Below are positions 17,184 through 25,895 of a DNA stretch of 64,000 nt, piece after piece; the first letter of the stretch is position 1; each line of letters starts with the position of its first letter. The notes under the pieces are model-generated. The model made no database searches. It worked only from the letters and a program-made list of their open reading frames with translations, and was not told the origin of the DNA. Source of the stretch: UBA1952 sp965246855 (GTDB lineage Bacteria > Bacteroidota > Bacteroidia > Chitinophagales > Chitinophagaceae); the NCBI GenBank assembly GCA_965246855.1, contig CBDFFP010000001.1, positions 98,179 through 162,178 on the forward strand, read 5' to 3'. Position numbers and translations under genes: made by a program.

Positions 17184-17920
17184 AAGCCATCCTCTTGGAC
17201 GACGAGCCGGAAAGCATCCATGCACTCCGACTGAAGCTGGAAGCGACCTGCCCCGAAGTAGAAGTGGTGTGGACGGCTACCGACCCGTTGCTCGTGCTTC
17301 GCAGCATTGGCGAAAAGGACTGCGACGTTCTTTTCTTGGACGTGGAAATGCCGGAGCTGAACGGTTTTAGCTTCCTCAAAGCGTTGCCGCAGCGCAGCTT
17401 TGAAGTCATCATGGTAACGGCCTACAGCAGCTACGCCATTCAGGCGTTCAAAGCCAATGCGCTGGGTTATCTCCTCAAGCCGGTGGACGTTGATGAGCTG
17501 CGCGAAGCGGTGAACAAAGTGCAAGCTAAGAAAACACAATCCACGCAGATAGACCAGCGATTAGATAAGCTTTCCAGCATCCTCCACAAGCAGCATCCCG
17601 GAAAAATTGCCCTGCACGGCGCGAAGGAAATTCACTTTGTGGGGATAGACCAGATTGTGCATATCGTGGGCGAAAACAACTACAGCACGTTCCACCTTAC
17701 GGGCGGCCAAAAAATCGTGGTAACAAAGACATTGAAAGAGTATGAAGAAGCCCTCACCGCGCAGGCGTTTTTTCGGGTGCATAAATCCCACCTCATCAAC
17801 CTCAACTACATCGTGCGCTTAGACAAAGGCGATGATTCGGTGATGATGTCGGACGGCTCGCGGATAGAGATTTCCACGCGGCGCAAGGCCGATTTTTTGG
17901 CGGCGATAAAGGATTTGTAA
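17177..17920 (+). CDS. LytTR-family response regulator
   Basis: A 247-residue DNA-binding regulator. The receiver domain (1-120) has the acidic pair Asp8-Asp9 (ILLDDEPES), phospho-acceptor Asp55 (VLFLDVEMPELNGF) and the Lys of LLKPVDVDEL. The LytTR domain (about 145-247) carries IHFVGIDQIVHIVGENNYS, FFRVHKSHLINLNYI and ISTRRK. The start overlaps the end of the kinase gene, so they are co-transcribed and probably translationally coupled. LytTR sites near the adjacent surface genes could not be established by eye. Confidence 0.94.
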   Translation: MLKAILLDDEPESIHALRLKLEATCPEVEVVWTATDPLLVLRSIGEKDCDVLFLDVEMPELNGFSFLKALPQRSFEVIMVTAYSSYAIQAFKANALGYLLKPVDVDELREAVNKVQAKKTQSTQIDQRLDKLSSILHKQHPGKIALHGAKEIHFVGIDQIVHIVGENNYSTFHLTGGQKIVVTKTLKEYEEALTAQAFFRVHKSHLINLNYIVRLDKGDDSVMMSDGSRIEISTRRKADFLAAIKDL

Positions 17921-17975
17921 GCGTGTGCTTCCGTTTTCGGATTTTGGGTTAAAGGAAATGTGTATTGCATTTTGG

Positions 17976-18190
17976 CTTCCGGAAACCCGGTAGTGCCGTT
18001 GCAGTCGTGCAAAGCTGTTTCCGGGTTTCCGTATATGCCGTTGTAGCTATGCAAAGCCGTTTCCGGGTTTCCGCATATGTCGTTGTAGTTATACAAAGCC
18101 ATTTCCGGATTTCCGTATACGCCGTTGTAGTTATGCATACCCATTTCCGGAAACCCGGAAACGATGTTGCAGGTTTACAACGCTGTTCCA
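17976..18190. repeat. Tandem array B: 42-nt unit, about 5 copies
   Basis: TTTCCGG blocks recur at 18018, 18060, 18102 and 18144, exactly 42 nt apart, with degenerate copies at 17976 and 18185. The unit reads roughly TTTCCGGGTTTCCGTATATG then CCGTTGTAGTTATGCAAAGC. In the outermost copies the first block appears in the opposite orientation (TTCCGGAAACCCGG). The array fills the 379-base gap between the 3' ends of two convergent genes. Because 42 is a multiple of three, several frames stay open with 14-residue repeats, but nothing suggests translation. Confidence 0.9.
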
Positions 18191-18299
18191 AACTTACTCG
18201 GAAGCCTCTTTCCCAGTAAAAATACCGTTTCGCCATTTTGGGGATGATGATAGTCGTTGCAGATGCGGCTATCTGTTTCGCGCGCATCCAAGAACACTT

Positions 18300-19028
18300 C
18301 TACAACTTACTCAGCCGCATGTTCACGATCCTTTTCCCATCGGAATAGGTGGCGAAGTAAATCCCCGCTGCCAGCCGCGACACATCCATCGCGATTTTGG
18401 GTTGGTCAAAAGGCAGGCGCATCAGCACCTTCCCGCTCACGTCCGTAACCGTTAGCCATGCGCTTCCTGGCGGATTTTGGGAAAGCTCGGCATACACCAC
18501 ACCGGCAGCCGGATTGGGGAAAAGCGAAAGCCCCGGCACTTCCCCGCTGCTCCTCATTTCTTCTACCGAAAGCTGCACGCCCGTTCCGGTGGCCGTAATC
18601 TGGCTCAGCGTAACCGGCGCGCTAAACGAGTCCGCTACATAACCGGCAGTTACATCCACCACACTGTTCGTCGTGGTGATGAAACCTGCGCCGGGGTCGT
18701 AGGCAATTTGCAGGGTAGGGAAAATGTTTCCGTTTAGCTCGCTGGCCGCCACATACATGCCCACGATGCCTTGCATAGAAAAGGGCGCGTTGATGCTGTA
18801 TATCCGGCTTACGCTGCCGCCCCCGCCACTGCCGCCAATGGGCGTGTAGCTTTTGGTGATGGTAACGTTGCTCAAGGCAAGGTCGGCGGAGGGAATCAGC
18901 ACGAGGCTGTCAAAAGTGAGTACCGTTCCGGCAGGCGCAAAAAACGTGCTGCCCGGGCCGATGTAGAACTGCGCCGATGCGGCGAATGGCAGCAACAAAA
19001 GCAGCGAAAGGATTTTGAGTGGTTTCAT
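18300..19028 (-). CDS. Secreted protein with T9SS type A sorting domain
   Basis: 242 residues. A signal peptide at 1-19 (ILSLLLLLPFAASAQF) is followed by a beta-rich region (GPGSTFFAPAGTVLTFDSL) with a Gly-rich GGSGGGGS turn. The C-terminal 75 residues form a type A sorting domain: LSLFPNPAAGVVYAELS, LTVTDVSGKVLMRLPF and LAAGIYFATYSDGKRIVNMRL. Such proteins cross the outer membrane through PorU-type T9SS machinery and are anchored or released. The function of the passenger is not recognisable. It lies downstream of the fibre gene on the same strand. Confidence 0.85.
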   Translation of the reverse strand: MKPLKILSLLLLLPFAASAQFYIGPGSTFFAPAGTVLTFDSLVLIPSADLALSNVTITKSYTPIGGSGGGGSVSRIYSINAPFSMQGIVGMYVAASELNGNIFPTLQIAYDPGAGFITTTNSVVDVTAGYVADSFSAPVTLSQITATGTGVQLSVEEMRSSGEVPGLSLFPNPAAGVVYAELSQNPPGSAWLTVTDVSGKVLMRLPFDQPKIAMDVSRLAAGIYFATYSDGKRIVNMRLSKL

Positions 19029-19114
19029 GGAGGAGAGGGTTTTTTCTGGCAGGAGGAAGGAGGAGGTGAAGCACTTGAAAATGTTGTTCTCGCATACTGG
19101 GGTCGCTAAGCTTC

Positions 19115-19191
19115 GTCATTGCGGGCTTGACCCGCAATCCCCATTAGCTGTGTCTTTCCTTTCAGAGATGTCGGGTCAAGCTCAGCATGAC
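19115..19191. repeat. Palindromic repeat, GTCATTGCGGGCTTGACCC type
   Basis: A GTCATTGCGGGCTTGACCCG arm and a degenerate complement ending GGGTCAAGCTCAGCATGAC enclose a loop. The outer GTCAT...ATGAC ends match those of the 4.0-kb palindrome family, but the inner sequence differs. Confidence 0.55.
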
Positions 19192-19214
19192 GCCTTAATT
19201 AATTCGGCTAAAAC

Positions 19215-22200
19215 CTACTTTTTCACCAGCTTAGTATTCGCGTTCAAGAGCTTTTCAATCTGCGAAAGGCGGGCTTCCACATCGGTGCTGCGGCTGTTCA
19301 GCGCGCTGTTATCCGCTTTCAGGCTTGCGTTGCTGTTTTTCAGGGCTTCGTTTTCCGCCTTCAATTCTTTAATCGCTTCCACCAAAACCGGCACCACGTT
19401 TTGGTAGGCTACGGACTTCATACCGTTCGCATCAGTGGTTACCAGTTCGGGGAAAATGGCTTCCACTTCCTGCGCTACAAAACCAATTTGCTGCGCGTCG
19501 CCTTTGTTCAGGTTGGCGTTCCACTGATAGCGGTAGCCGTTAAGGCGCAGCACTTTGTCTAAGCTGTTTTCCAGAGGTTTGATGTTGCGTTTCAGGCGGC
19601 GGTCAGAGCTTTGGGTAAGCGTACCGGACAAGGTAGCGTTGCCGCTTTTAAAGACGGTGAACGCATCGCTGCGCGCAACAGAGGCAATGCCGTTGCCGAT
19701 AACAAAAAGGCGGTCGGTAGAGACAGAACTGGTGGTGCTTGCCGGGCTGTAGTTGGTGGTGAACATGCCGATGGCCGTTTCGCCGTAGGAAAGCGCGCCG
19801 GTTTGGTTGCCCATCGCCGTGGCGTAATTGCCCGGCGCATTGGTGAAGTTGCCCAGAGCGGTGGAATAATTACCGCCTGCACCGCTTCCATTGCCTAAAG
19901 CAACAGACGCAATGCCGCCTGCCACCGTGTTCAGGCCAATAGCGACCGCGTTTGTGCCGCTGGCAAAAGTGCCGCTTCCGATAGCGGTACCATACCAGCC
20001 GGTAGCTCTGGCATCATAGCCAAGCGCCACAGAGTAATCGCCGAGGTCGGCATCGTCCCACTGCGTACCCGATACCATTCCCGCGCGGAAGGCCGCTTTG
20101 CGGGGATTGAAGAACATCCTTGTGCCCCCGCCGCTGATTTCGGCGGTTGCGCCGCTGCCGTAGGTTCCGGTTACCAGCAGGCCATCATTTCCAATCACTT
20201 TCACCGCGCCGCTGCTGGCCGTGATGGTGCGGCCCGCGCCGCTGCCGCCGTAGTTGTAAGCCGCGTTCAGGTTGCCGCCAATGCCCGTTCCGCCACCTGA
20301 AATGGTTTGCCAGCTTGCAAGGCCGTTTGCGTCCGAAGTCAGCACTTTATTCAGCCCCTGCGTGCCGTCGGTGATTTTGATTTTGCCACTCATCTCCAGT
20401 GCGGTCGTTGCGCCGGTGTTGTTTTCAATCAGCATGGCAGGCGTGGTGTTGATGCCGCCTTTCAGGTAGATGCCCCGGCCATTGGTAGCGCGGGCAAACA
20501 GCGCGTCGCCGTAAACAGAAACCGCGTTGATGGCTTTGGAGCCGGTGCAGACATCACAGCCTGCCGGGTTGCCGCTGAGGCCGTTTTCCGAAACATTCAG
20601 TACGCTCATGTATCCTGCTGTGCCGCCTCTAATGGCCGCTACGCTGCCCATAGAGAGATTCTTGGTTACTTCCAAAACGCCGGAAGTGGTAGCAGAAGTT
20701 GTTCCCAACAGCACCATGCCGGAGTTGTTGTTGGAAATGTCCGCGCCGTTCAGCGTCCAGTAGTTCGTTCCGCTGCCGGGTGCGTTTACCCAGCTTGCCG
20801 TACCATTGGTGTCATTCGCCATGAGGAATTTTCCGTTGGCAGCGCCGGTGGTTTTCAGCTTCACCGCGCCTTGCGCATACAAGGCCGTTCCCGCGCCGGT
20901 AGCCACGCCCCGCAACGCTGTGCCGGTAGCGGTGGTTGCATTCACCGCAACTGCCGTGTTATTAGTTCCTTCCACCGCCGCCGTCGTGCCGGTAGAGGTA
21001 ATGGAGAATACACCATTGGTGCCGGACGAAGAACTACCGGAATAAGGCAGCGCAAAAGTGGGCAGGTTGATAGCCTGTGCCGAAGTACCAGTCAGGGAAA
21101 GTTGGTTGCCGGTCAGTACCAGATTCTGAATCTCGTTGGTGGCGCTGTTGTCGGTAGCAGTGATGACGTTGCTGCCCGAAATGCTGATGCCGCTACCAGC
21201 GGTGTAGGTAGTGCTGCCGCTTCCTGCAAAAGCCGCTGCATTGCGTTTGCGCAAAACGCCGTTTGCATCCACGGTCATTACGCTGTCGGTAGCTGTGCCT
21301 GCACCCAATGTATCCACGCGCATTGTGCCTTTCACGTGTAGGGTTTGTTGGGGCGTGGTGGTTCCGATGCCTACTTTGGTGTTGGTAGTTGCGTTGTTCA
21401 CGCCGGCAATGCTGCCCAGCACCATGCTGTTGGAAGCATCCACCCGCGCCAGGGCACCGATGGCCGTTGCATTGATGAGCGCACCGCTGTTTACATCTGC
21501 ATAAGCGCCCACCACCGTGTTATTGCTGCCACTGGTGTTTTGAAGAAGGGCATTCCTTCCCACCGCCGTGTTTTGACTGCCCGATATGTTCTGCTGAAGC
21601 GCGTAGCTTCCGGTCGCGGTATTGCTGGAGCCACCGGTATTCGCGTTCAATGCCTGATGGCCACTGGCAATGTTAGCAGTTCCGGTGGTGATTGCATGTA
21701 GCGCGCCAGCGCCGAAAGCCGCATTTTGCCCGGTAGCATCAATTCCACCCGAAGGCTGGTTGTTCACCCGAAAGCGCAAAGGCTGGGCATCCGTTGTGCC
21801 GATGAAATTGCTGGCCGTTGTGCCCGCGTTGCCTGTAAGTCCCCAATTGGTGCCACCCCCAACTATAAAAGCCGCCGCACTGCGCTTGCGCAAAACGCCA
21901 GCCGCATCTACCGTTACGATGCTGTCCGTTGCGCCGCCGCTTTTCAAGGTGTCAATCATTACCTGACCGTTTACATGTAGCCGCTGCTTCGGCTTGGTTG
22001 CGCCGATGCCCACGCGGGTGTTCTCATAGATACCGAGGAAGGGTGCATAATTTGAGCCAAGCACAAGGCTGTAGGAGGTGTCCACTATTGCACTTGCACC
22101 AATAGCAGTGGCAAAAGTGAGCGCCGTGTCACCAACGCCTGCATCCACACCAATAGCCGTATTATGATCGCCGTTTCTGTTGTCGTATAGAGAATGGTAG

Positions 22201-22871
22201 CCCAACGCCGTGTTGTAGCTTCCGCTATTGTTGCGGGTAAGTGTAGTAGATCCGATGCCCGTGTTGTAGTTCCCGGAGATATTGTTGATGAGCGCGCCGG
22301 TTCCATTGGCCGTGTTGCTGATGCCCGATTGGTTGCGTCGCAGGGCTTCGCTGCCGGTAGCGGTGTTGGCGCTTCCCGCATTGTCAAACAAAGCCCAGAA
22401 ACCAATGGCCGTGTTGGCCGTTTGCGTAAGAGAAGAATTTAGCGCCTGATACCCAAAGGACGTATTGTAGGAGGACGTTCCGTTAGACTTCAGCGGGTCT
22501 ATAAACCCTGCCGTGCGGTTTCGCACCCGCAAGCGCAGTGGCTGATCGTCGGTCGTCCCAAGAAAGTCATTGGCCGTTGTTCCAGCGTTGCCTCTCAGGC
22601 TCCACGCGGGAATAAGCATTTTTATCCATGCGCCATTGTAGAGCATGAGGGAAAGACTATCGGTATCATACACCACCAGTCCGGCAGCAGGTGAGGCAAT
22701 GGCGCGGCGCTGAACGGAGGTCATGCGCGGCGGCAAAAGACCTCGCGTGGTAGAGGTAACATCCACCGCCGCACTCGGGTGGGGCGTGGTAGTTCCAAAA
22801 CCAATTTGCGCCTGCGCCGTGTCGGCAGTCAATGCTGTCAGGAGGGTTAGGAGAAGGAGAAGCCGTTTCAT
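19215..22871 (-). CDS. Fibre protein with S74 self-cleaving chaperone domain
   Basis: 1218 residues, cell surface. A signal peptide (LLLLTLLTALTADTAQAQ) starts the protein. Two copies of a GNAGTTA-x2-F-x-GTTD module (about 95 and 347) precede stretches of head-like repeats with NTAIG, NTATGS and SVALGN motifs, as in trimeric YadA-type or tail-fibre proteins. Near the end TQSSDRRLKRNI begins a Peptidase_S74 intramolecular chaperone: Ser1089 and Lys1094 have the Ser-x4-Lys spacing of the endosialidase autoprocessing dyad. A heptad coiled coil closes the protein. There is no T9SS domain. It is probably a trimer that cleaves off its chaperone after folding; its partner or target is unknown. Confidence 0.85.
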   Translation of the reverse strand: MKRLLLLLTLLTALTADTAQAQIGFGTTTPHPSAAVDVTSTTRGLLPPRMTSVQRRAIASPAAGLVVYDTDSLSLMLYNGAWIKMLIPAWSLRGNAGTTANDFLGTTDDQPLRLRVRNRTAGFIDPLKSNGTSSYNTSFGYQALNSSLTQTANTAIGFWALFDNAGSANTATGSEALRRNQSGISNTANGTGALINNISGNYNTGIGSTTLTRNNSGSYNTALGYHSLYDNRNGDHNTAIGVDAGVGDTALTFATAIGASAIVDTSYSLVLGSNYAPFLGIYENTRVGIGATKPKQRLHVNGQVMIDTLKSGGATDSIVTVDAAGVLRKRSAAAFIVGGGTNWGLTGNAGTTASNFIGTTDAQPLRFRVNNQPSGGIDATGQNAAFGAGALHAITTGTANIASGHQALNANTGGSSNTATGSYALQQNISGSQNTAVGRNALLQNTSGSNNTVVGAYADVNSGALINATAIGALARVDASNSMVLGSIAGVNNATTNTKVGIGTTTPQQTLHVKGTMRVDTLGAGTATDSVMTVDANGVLRKRNAAAFAGSGSTTYTAGSGISISGSNVITATDNSATNEIQNLVLTGNQLSLTGTSAQAINLPTFALPYSGSSSSGTNGVFSITSTGTTAAVEGTNNTAVAVNATTATGTALRGVATGAGTALYAQGAVKLKTTGAANGKFLMANDTNGTASWVNAPGSGTNYWTLNGADISNNNSGMVLLGTTSATTSGVLEVTKNLSMGSVAAIRGGTAGYMSVLNVSENGLSGNPAGCDVCTGSKAINAVSVYGDALFARATNGRGIYLKGGINTTPAMLIENNTGATTALEMSGKIKITDGTQGLNKVLTSDANGLASWQTISGGGTGIGGNLNAAYNYGGSGAGRTITASSGAVKVIGNDGLLVTGTYGSGATAEISGGGTRMFFNPRKAAFRAGMVSGTQWDDADLGDYSVALGYDARATGWYGTAIGSGTFASGTNAVAIGLNTVAGGIASVALGNGSGAGGNYSTALGNFTNAPGNYATAMGNQTGALSYGETAIGMFTTNYSPASTTSSVSTDRLFVIGNGIASVARSDAFTVFKSGNATLSGTLTQSSDRRLKRNIKPLENSLDKVLRLNGYRYQWNANLNKGDAQQIGFVAQEVEAIFPELVTTDANGMKSVAYQNVVPVLVEAIKELKAENEALKNSNASLKADNSALNSRSTDVEARLSQIEKLLNANTKLVKK

Positions 22872-22911
22872 CTTCGGGGTGTTTTTGAAAGGAATAAGGA
22901 TACCTAAAACA

Positions 22912-22919
22912 CAAACCTA
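22912..22919 (-). promoter_or_regulatory. Candidate -7 box (TAGGTTTG) for the fibre gene
   Basis: On the minus strand TAGGTTTG matches TAnnTTTG, about 41 nt before the fibre ATG at 22871. No clear -33 box is seen. Confidence 0.45.
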
Positions 22920-23019
22920 ATATCCTGAAACAGCGGTCTTCAGTGCATTTGAGCCTACGCTATGATTTTTTGAGGGAACGCGGGATTTTAGGAAAATCAG
23001 CGAAACAATAGCAAAAGAA

Positions 23020-23049
23020 AATCCCTCTTGAAGATTATCAAGAGGGATT
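23020..23049 (-). terminator. Terminator after the 572-residue T9SS gene
   Basis: A perfect 12-bp stem AATCCCTCTTGA / TCAAGAGGGATT with a 6-nt loop, followed on the minus strand by TTTTCTTTTGC. It lies 24 nt past the stop of the gene to its right. Confidence 0.85.
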
Positions 23050-23072
23050 GACGCTGTATTCGCTCCGGCTTT

Positions 23073-24791
23073 TTACTCCTTTACAAACCGGCGCGTTTCC
23101 ACCGCGTTCTCGTTGGCAATTTGCAGCAAATACACACCCGCAGAAAGCGTTTGAGTGTTCAGCGTCACATCTTTTCCGGTGGTTTGTTGCGAAAGATAAA
23201 TCTTGCGGCCCATGACGTCTAAAACCTGAACGCGGGTACTGACCGAAGGCAGATTCTGAACCGTCAAAACGGCTGTGGCCGGATTCGGGAACATTTTTAC
23301 GTCCGCGAAAGCAGAAACATCGCGCACAGCAGTGGCATAAACGGGATTGTCATAGAGGCGAATAGCCGTATCTGCCGTTTCCTGCACACTTGCAAGGCTG
23401 ATGTTTGAACAGGCACCGCCGGGCGCTACCACGAGTGCAAAGGCTACTTTATAGCTGCTGCCCGGCATCATGTGAAACGGCGCAGAAGAAAGAATAAAAC
23501 GGCGGTCGCCGGGCGGGTTATTGCTGCAACATTCCGACCAGCCTGGAGCCACTGCCGGGTCGCCGGTAAATACCGTTGTGGTTGCCGGGCCAGAACCATA
23601 GCCTACTGTTGTTACATTGCAAACACCTGTGAAGTCGTTTGTGAAAGGCTGTCCGAATCGGTTGTATCCGCTCATGTAGCGATAGAATTCCAAGCCTGTT
23701 TGTGGGTCTTGAAGCCCTACCGGTGTACCAGGTCCTTGAGAATAATAAGTAAAAGCGCCTGTAGGTACGCGGCTTGTTCCCACATCACCCACTGTTTCCA
23801 ACAAAACAACCCCTGCAACAGGCGGATTTGCGCCATAATGAGAAGCTGCTCCGTTCCCATCTGTATCTCTCGCGTTATAGATATAACCCATCCGGTGGCT
23901 GGAATCAAAGCCAATATAATCGTCATTCCCATAGCCTAAATCCATATCCGCCCAGATGCTCACCTTGGCAGAATCCAGATGATATGCGCCCCGGTTGAAA
24001 ACTTTGTATTCATAGAACTGGATGTTATCCACAATCGGGTTCCGCACATAGGCATAGGCCGAAAGCTGAATTTCCATTCCGATTCCCTTGGTATTCGTTT
24101 GCGACTTCTGCCCGGCCATATCGTTATAGACCGCCCACAGCATTTGCGTCCCTTTAATTCGCGGGTAGTCGCCCATCAGATAGTTGTATTTTCCATCGCC
24201 GTCCACATCTACAAAAGGCGCATAGTCGCGGGTCGTAGTGGAGAGCATCGGGATGGCACGTCCAGCCTTTCCTGCGGCAGATGCGGAACCTTTGGCAGGC
24301 CAGGCTTTCAAGTCAGCAAAGTTGGCACCACTCAAGGCAGCAGCAAGGGCTGCTGGATTTCCGCCGCCAATGCTGTTGAAAATGGCCCGGAAGCTATCTA
24401 TAGTGGTGCTGCGAATGTTCCAGATGCGCTCCCAAAGATTGGTTGTGGCCGTGTCGGAAGTATTACTCATGTTCAGTGGGCCTGTCCAGAGGTCGCGGGC
24501 ACCACTGGAATTATAGGTAGTGGCTACAGCCACTACCGTATCCCCGGGAATTTTTCCGGCGATCCAAACAGCAGAGGCATATCCTGCATTTTTACCACTT
24601 CCTTTGGGGTACTCACATTCGGCAGAACTTGTTGTTGGGTCATACCACATGCTGCCAAGCGTATTTACGGAAGCCCGGATGTTATTGGCCTCCAGATACG
24701 CTTTTTGGTAAGGAAAGGTCGTTTGTGCAAGACCGGTAAGCGAGGAAATTAAACCAACACCGACCGCGAGGAGAATTTGGGAGCGTCTCAT
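23073..24791 (-). CDS. Large secreted T9SS type A sorting-domain protein
   Basis: 572 residues. A signal peptide at 1-22 (ILLAVGVGLISSLTGLAQ) is followed by a passenger with calcium-type loops (FVDVDGDGKYNYLMGDYPR, RDTDGNGAA) and beta-sandwich features (YEYKVFNRGAYHLDSAKVSIWADMDLG is split over the strand edge). FILSSAPFHMMPG resembles segments of large Bacteroidota secreted proteins of unknown role. The C-terminus VKMFPNPATAVLTVQNLP ... LSAGVYLLQIANENAVETRRF is a clear T9SS sorting domain. It lies upstream of the fibre gene in the same direction, but a terminator separates them. Confidence 0.85.
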   Translation of the reverse strand: MRRSQILLAVGVGLISSLTGLAQTTFPYQKAYLEANNIRASVNTLGSMWYDPTTSSAECEYPKGSGKNAGYASAVWIAGKIPGDTVVAVATTYNSSGARDLWTGPLNMSNTSDTATTNLWERIWNIRSTTIDSFRAIFNSIGGGNPAALAAALSGANFADLKAWPAKGSASAAGKAGRAIPMLSTTTRDYAPFVDVDGDGKYNYLMGDYPRIKGTQMLWAVYNDMAGQKSQTNTKGIGMEIQLSAYAYVRNPIVDNIQFYEYKVFNRGAYHLDSAKVSIWADMDLGYGNDDYIGFDSSHRMGYIYNARDTDGNGAASHYGANPPVAGVVLLETVGDVGTSRVPTGAFTYYSQGPGTPVGLQDPQTGLEFYRYMSGYNRFGQPFTNDFTGVCNVTTVGYGSGPATTTVFTGDPAVAPGWSECCSNNPPGDRRFILSSAPFHMMPGSSYKVAFALVVAPGGACSNISLASVQETADTAIRLYDNPVYATAVRDVSAFADVKMFPNPATAVLTVQNLPSVSTRVQVLDVMGRKIYLSQQTTGKDVTLNTQTLSAGVYLLQIANENAVETRRFVKE

Positions 24792-24871
24792 GGTTGTAAA
24801 AGTTTTTGGGGGTTGTTAAAGCGGGATAAATATAGAACACCTTTTTCTTAGAAAGAAATACGCGGCGAAAA

Positions 24872-24879
24872 TATTTTTG
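24872..24879 (+). promoter_or_regulatory. Candidate -7 box TATTTTTG
   Basis: Matches TAnnTTTG and lies 54 nt ahead of the ATG of the M90 peptidase gene, supporting that ATG over the upstream TTG at 24877, which overlaps the box. Confidence 0.45.
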
Positions 24880-24933
24880 GGAAGAGCGGAACGGTTTTAT
24901 TTATACCCCCGTCAAAATCCAATTATTCCGGCT

Positions 24934-25728
24934 ATGTATCCCACTTTGTTGCTGCTCGCCGTCGTTGCGGCGGCTTTTCTCCTTTTTCGTTTCTGGAACC
25001 GCCGCCCGCAGGGAAATACCCGCAACCTGACGCCACGCCGCGCGCATAGATTGCTGCTTCGAGTTCGTTTTTACAAGGTCCTTCCGCCCACCCGGCAGGA
25101 AGCGTTTCGCAGCCGCGTCATTGGCTTTCTCAACACCGTTTCCATTACGCCTGCGCAAGGTGTAAAGCTCAAAATGCTGGATCGCATTTACGTTGCTGCT
25201 GCCGCCATCATTCCCGTTTTTCACAAGCCCGACTGGGAATACACCAATCTCGATACAGTGGTCGTTCGGGCTGGCAATTTCAGCAAGGATTTTAAAGGCG
25301 AAGCCCAAGACGAAAACGTGCTGGGAATGGTGGGCGACGGAGCCATGCACCGCATGATGGTTATTAGCCTTCACGCTTTGCGCACGGGTTTTGAGCAACA
25401 AGGACGCGGCAACACGGCCATCCACGAATTCGTTCACCTCATAGACAAAACCGACGGCGCGGTAGACGGTGTGCCGGAAGCCCTTTTGCCTCAAAGCCTC
25501 GCCGGCTTATGGCTTCAACATATGCAGGAAGCCATCAACGACATTCGCACCGGCAAAGACCGCGACCTCAACGACTATGGCGGACGCAACGAAGCCGAAT
25601 TTCTGGCCGTTATTTCAGAATACTATTTCCAGCGCCCGGAATATTTGAAAGCATCACACCCGGAATTGTTTGGGATGCTGGAGCACATGTACGGGACGGT
25701 AGATTCGGAGACTAAAGTCAGAAGATAA
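24934..25728 (+). CDS. M90-family zinc metallopeptidase, MtfA-like
   Basis: 264 residues. An N-terminal membrane anchor (LLLLAVVAAAFLLFRFW) precedes a cytoplasmic or periplasmic domain of the Peptidase_M90/MtfA type. The zinc motif is HEFVH (His164-Glu165-His168) in NTAIHEFVHLIDKTDGAVDG, and NEAEFLAVISEYYFQRPEYL supplies the third ligand region. In Escherichia coli MtfA interacts with the Mlc repressor. Homologues in Bacteroidota carry this extra N-terminal helix and have no known partner. I start at the ATG at 24934, since the upstream TTG overlaps a promoter box. Confidence 0.88.
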   Translation: MYPTLLLLAVVAAAFLLFRFWNRRPQGNTRNLTPRRAHRLLLRVRFYKVLPPTRQEAFRSRVIGFLNTVSITPAQGVKLKMLDRIYVAAAAIIPVFHKPDWEYTNLDTVVVRAGNFSKDFKGEAQDENVLGMVGDGAMHRMMVISLHALRTGFEQQGRGNTAIHEFVHLIDKTDGAVDGVPEALLPQSLAGLWLQHMQEAINDIRTGKDRDLNDYGGRNEAEFLAVISEYYFQRPEYLKASHPELFGMLEHMYGTVDSETKVRR

Positions 25729-25895
25729 AGGCAGGTTGTAGGTGCGCATTCTTATGCTTGCCCTGTAAACATGCAGATGTAGGGACGCGCGATGAAGAGG
25801 CACGTGCTCCTTAAGAATAGCAAAGAAAATGTCGGAAACCAGTTTCGCGAATTTTATCTATTTAAGAGACCGGCTCTGATCTGGCACAAGTGCCC

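Noticed and set aside
17949..18287. Open frames with 14-residue repeats in array B
   Set aside because: Frames are open on both strands only because 42 is divisible by three; other arrays have 41-nt units that break the frame.
20307..21341. 344-residue plus-strand frame within the fibre gene
   Set aside because: Antisense of repeats; no start context, no domain.
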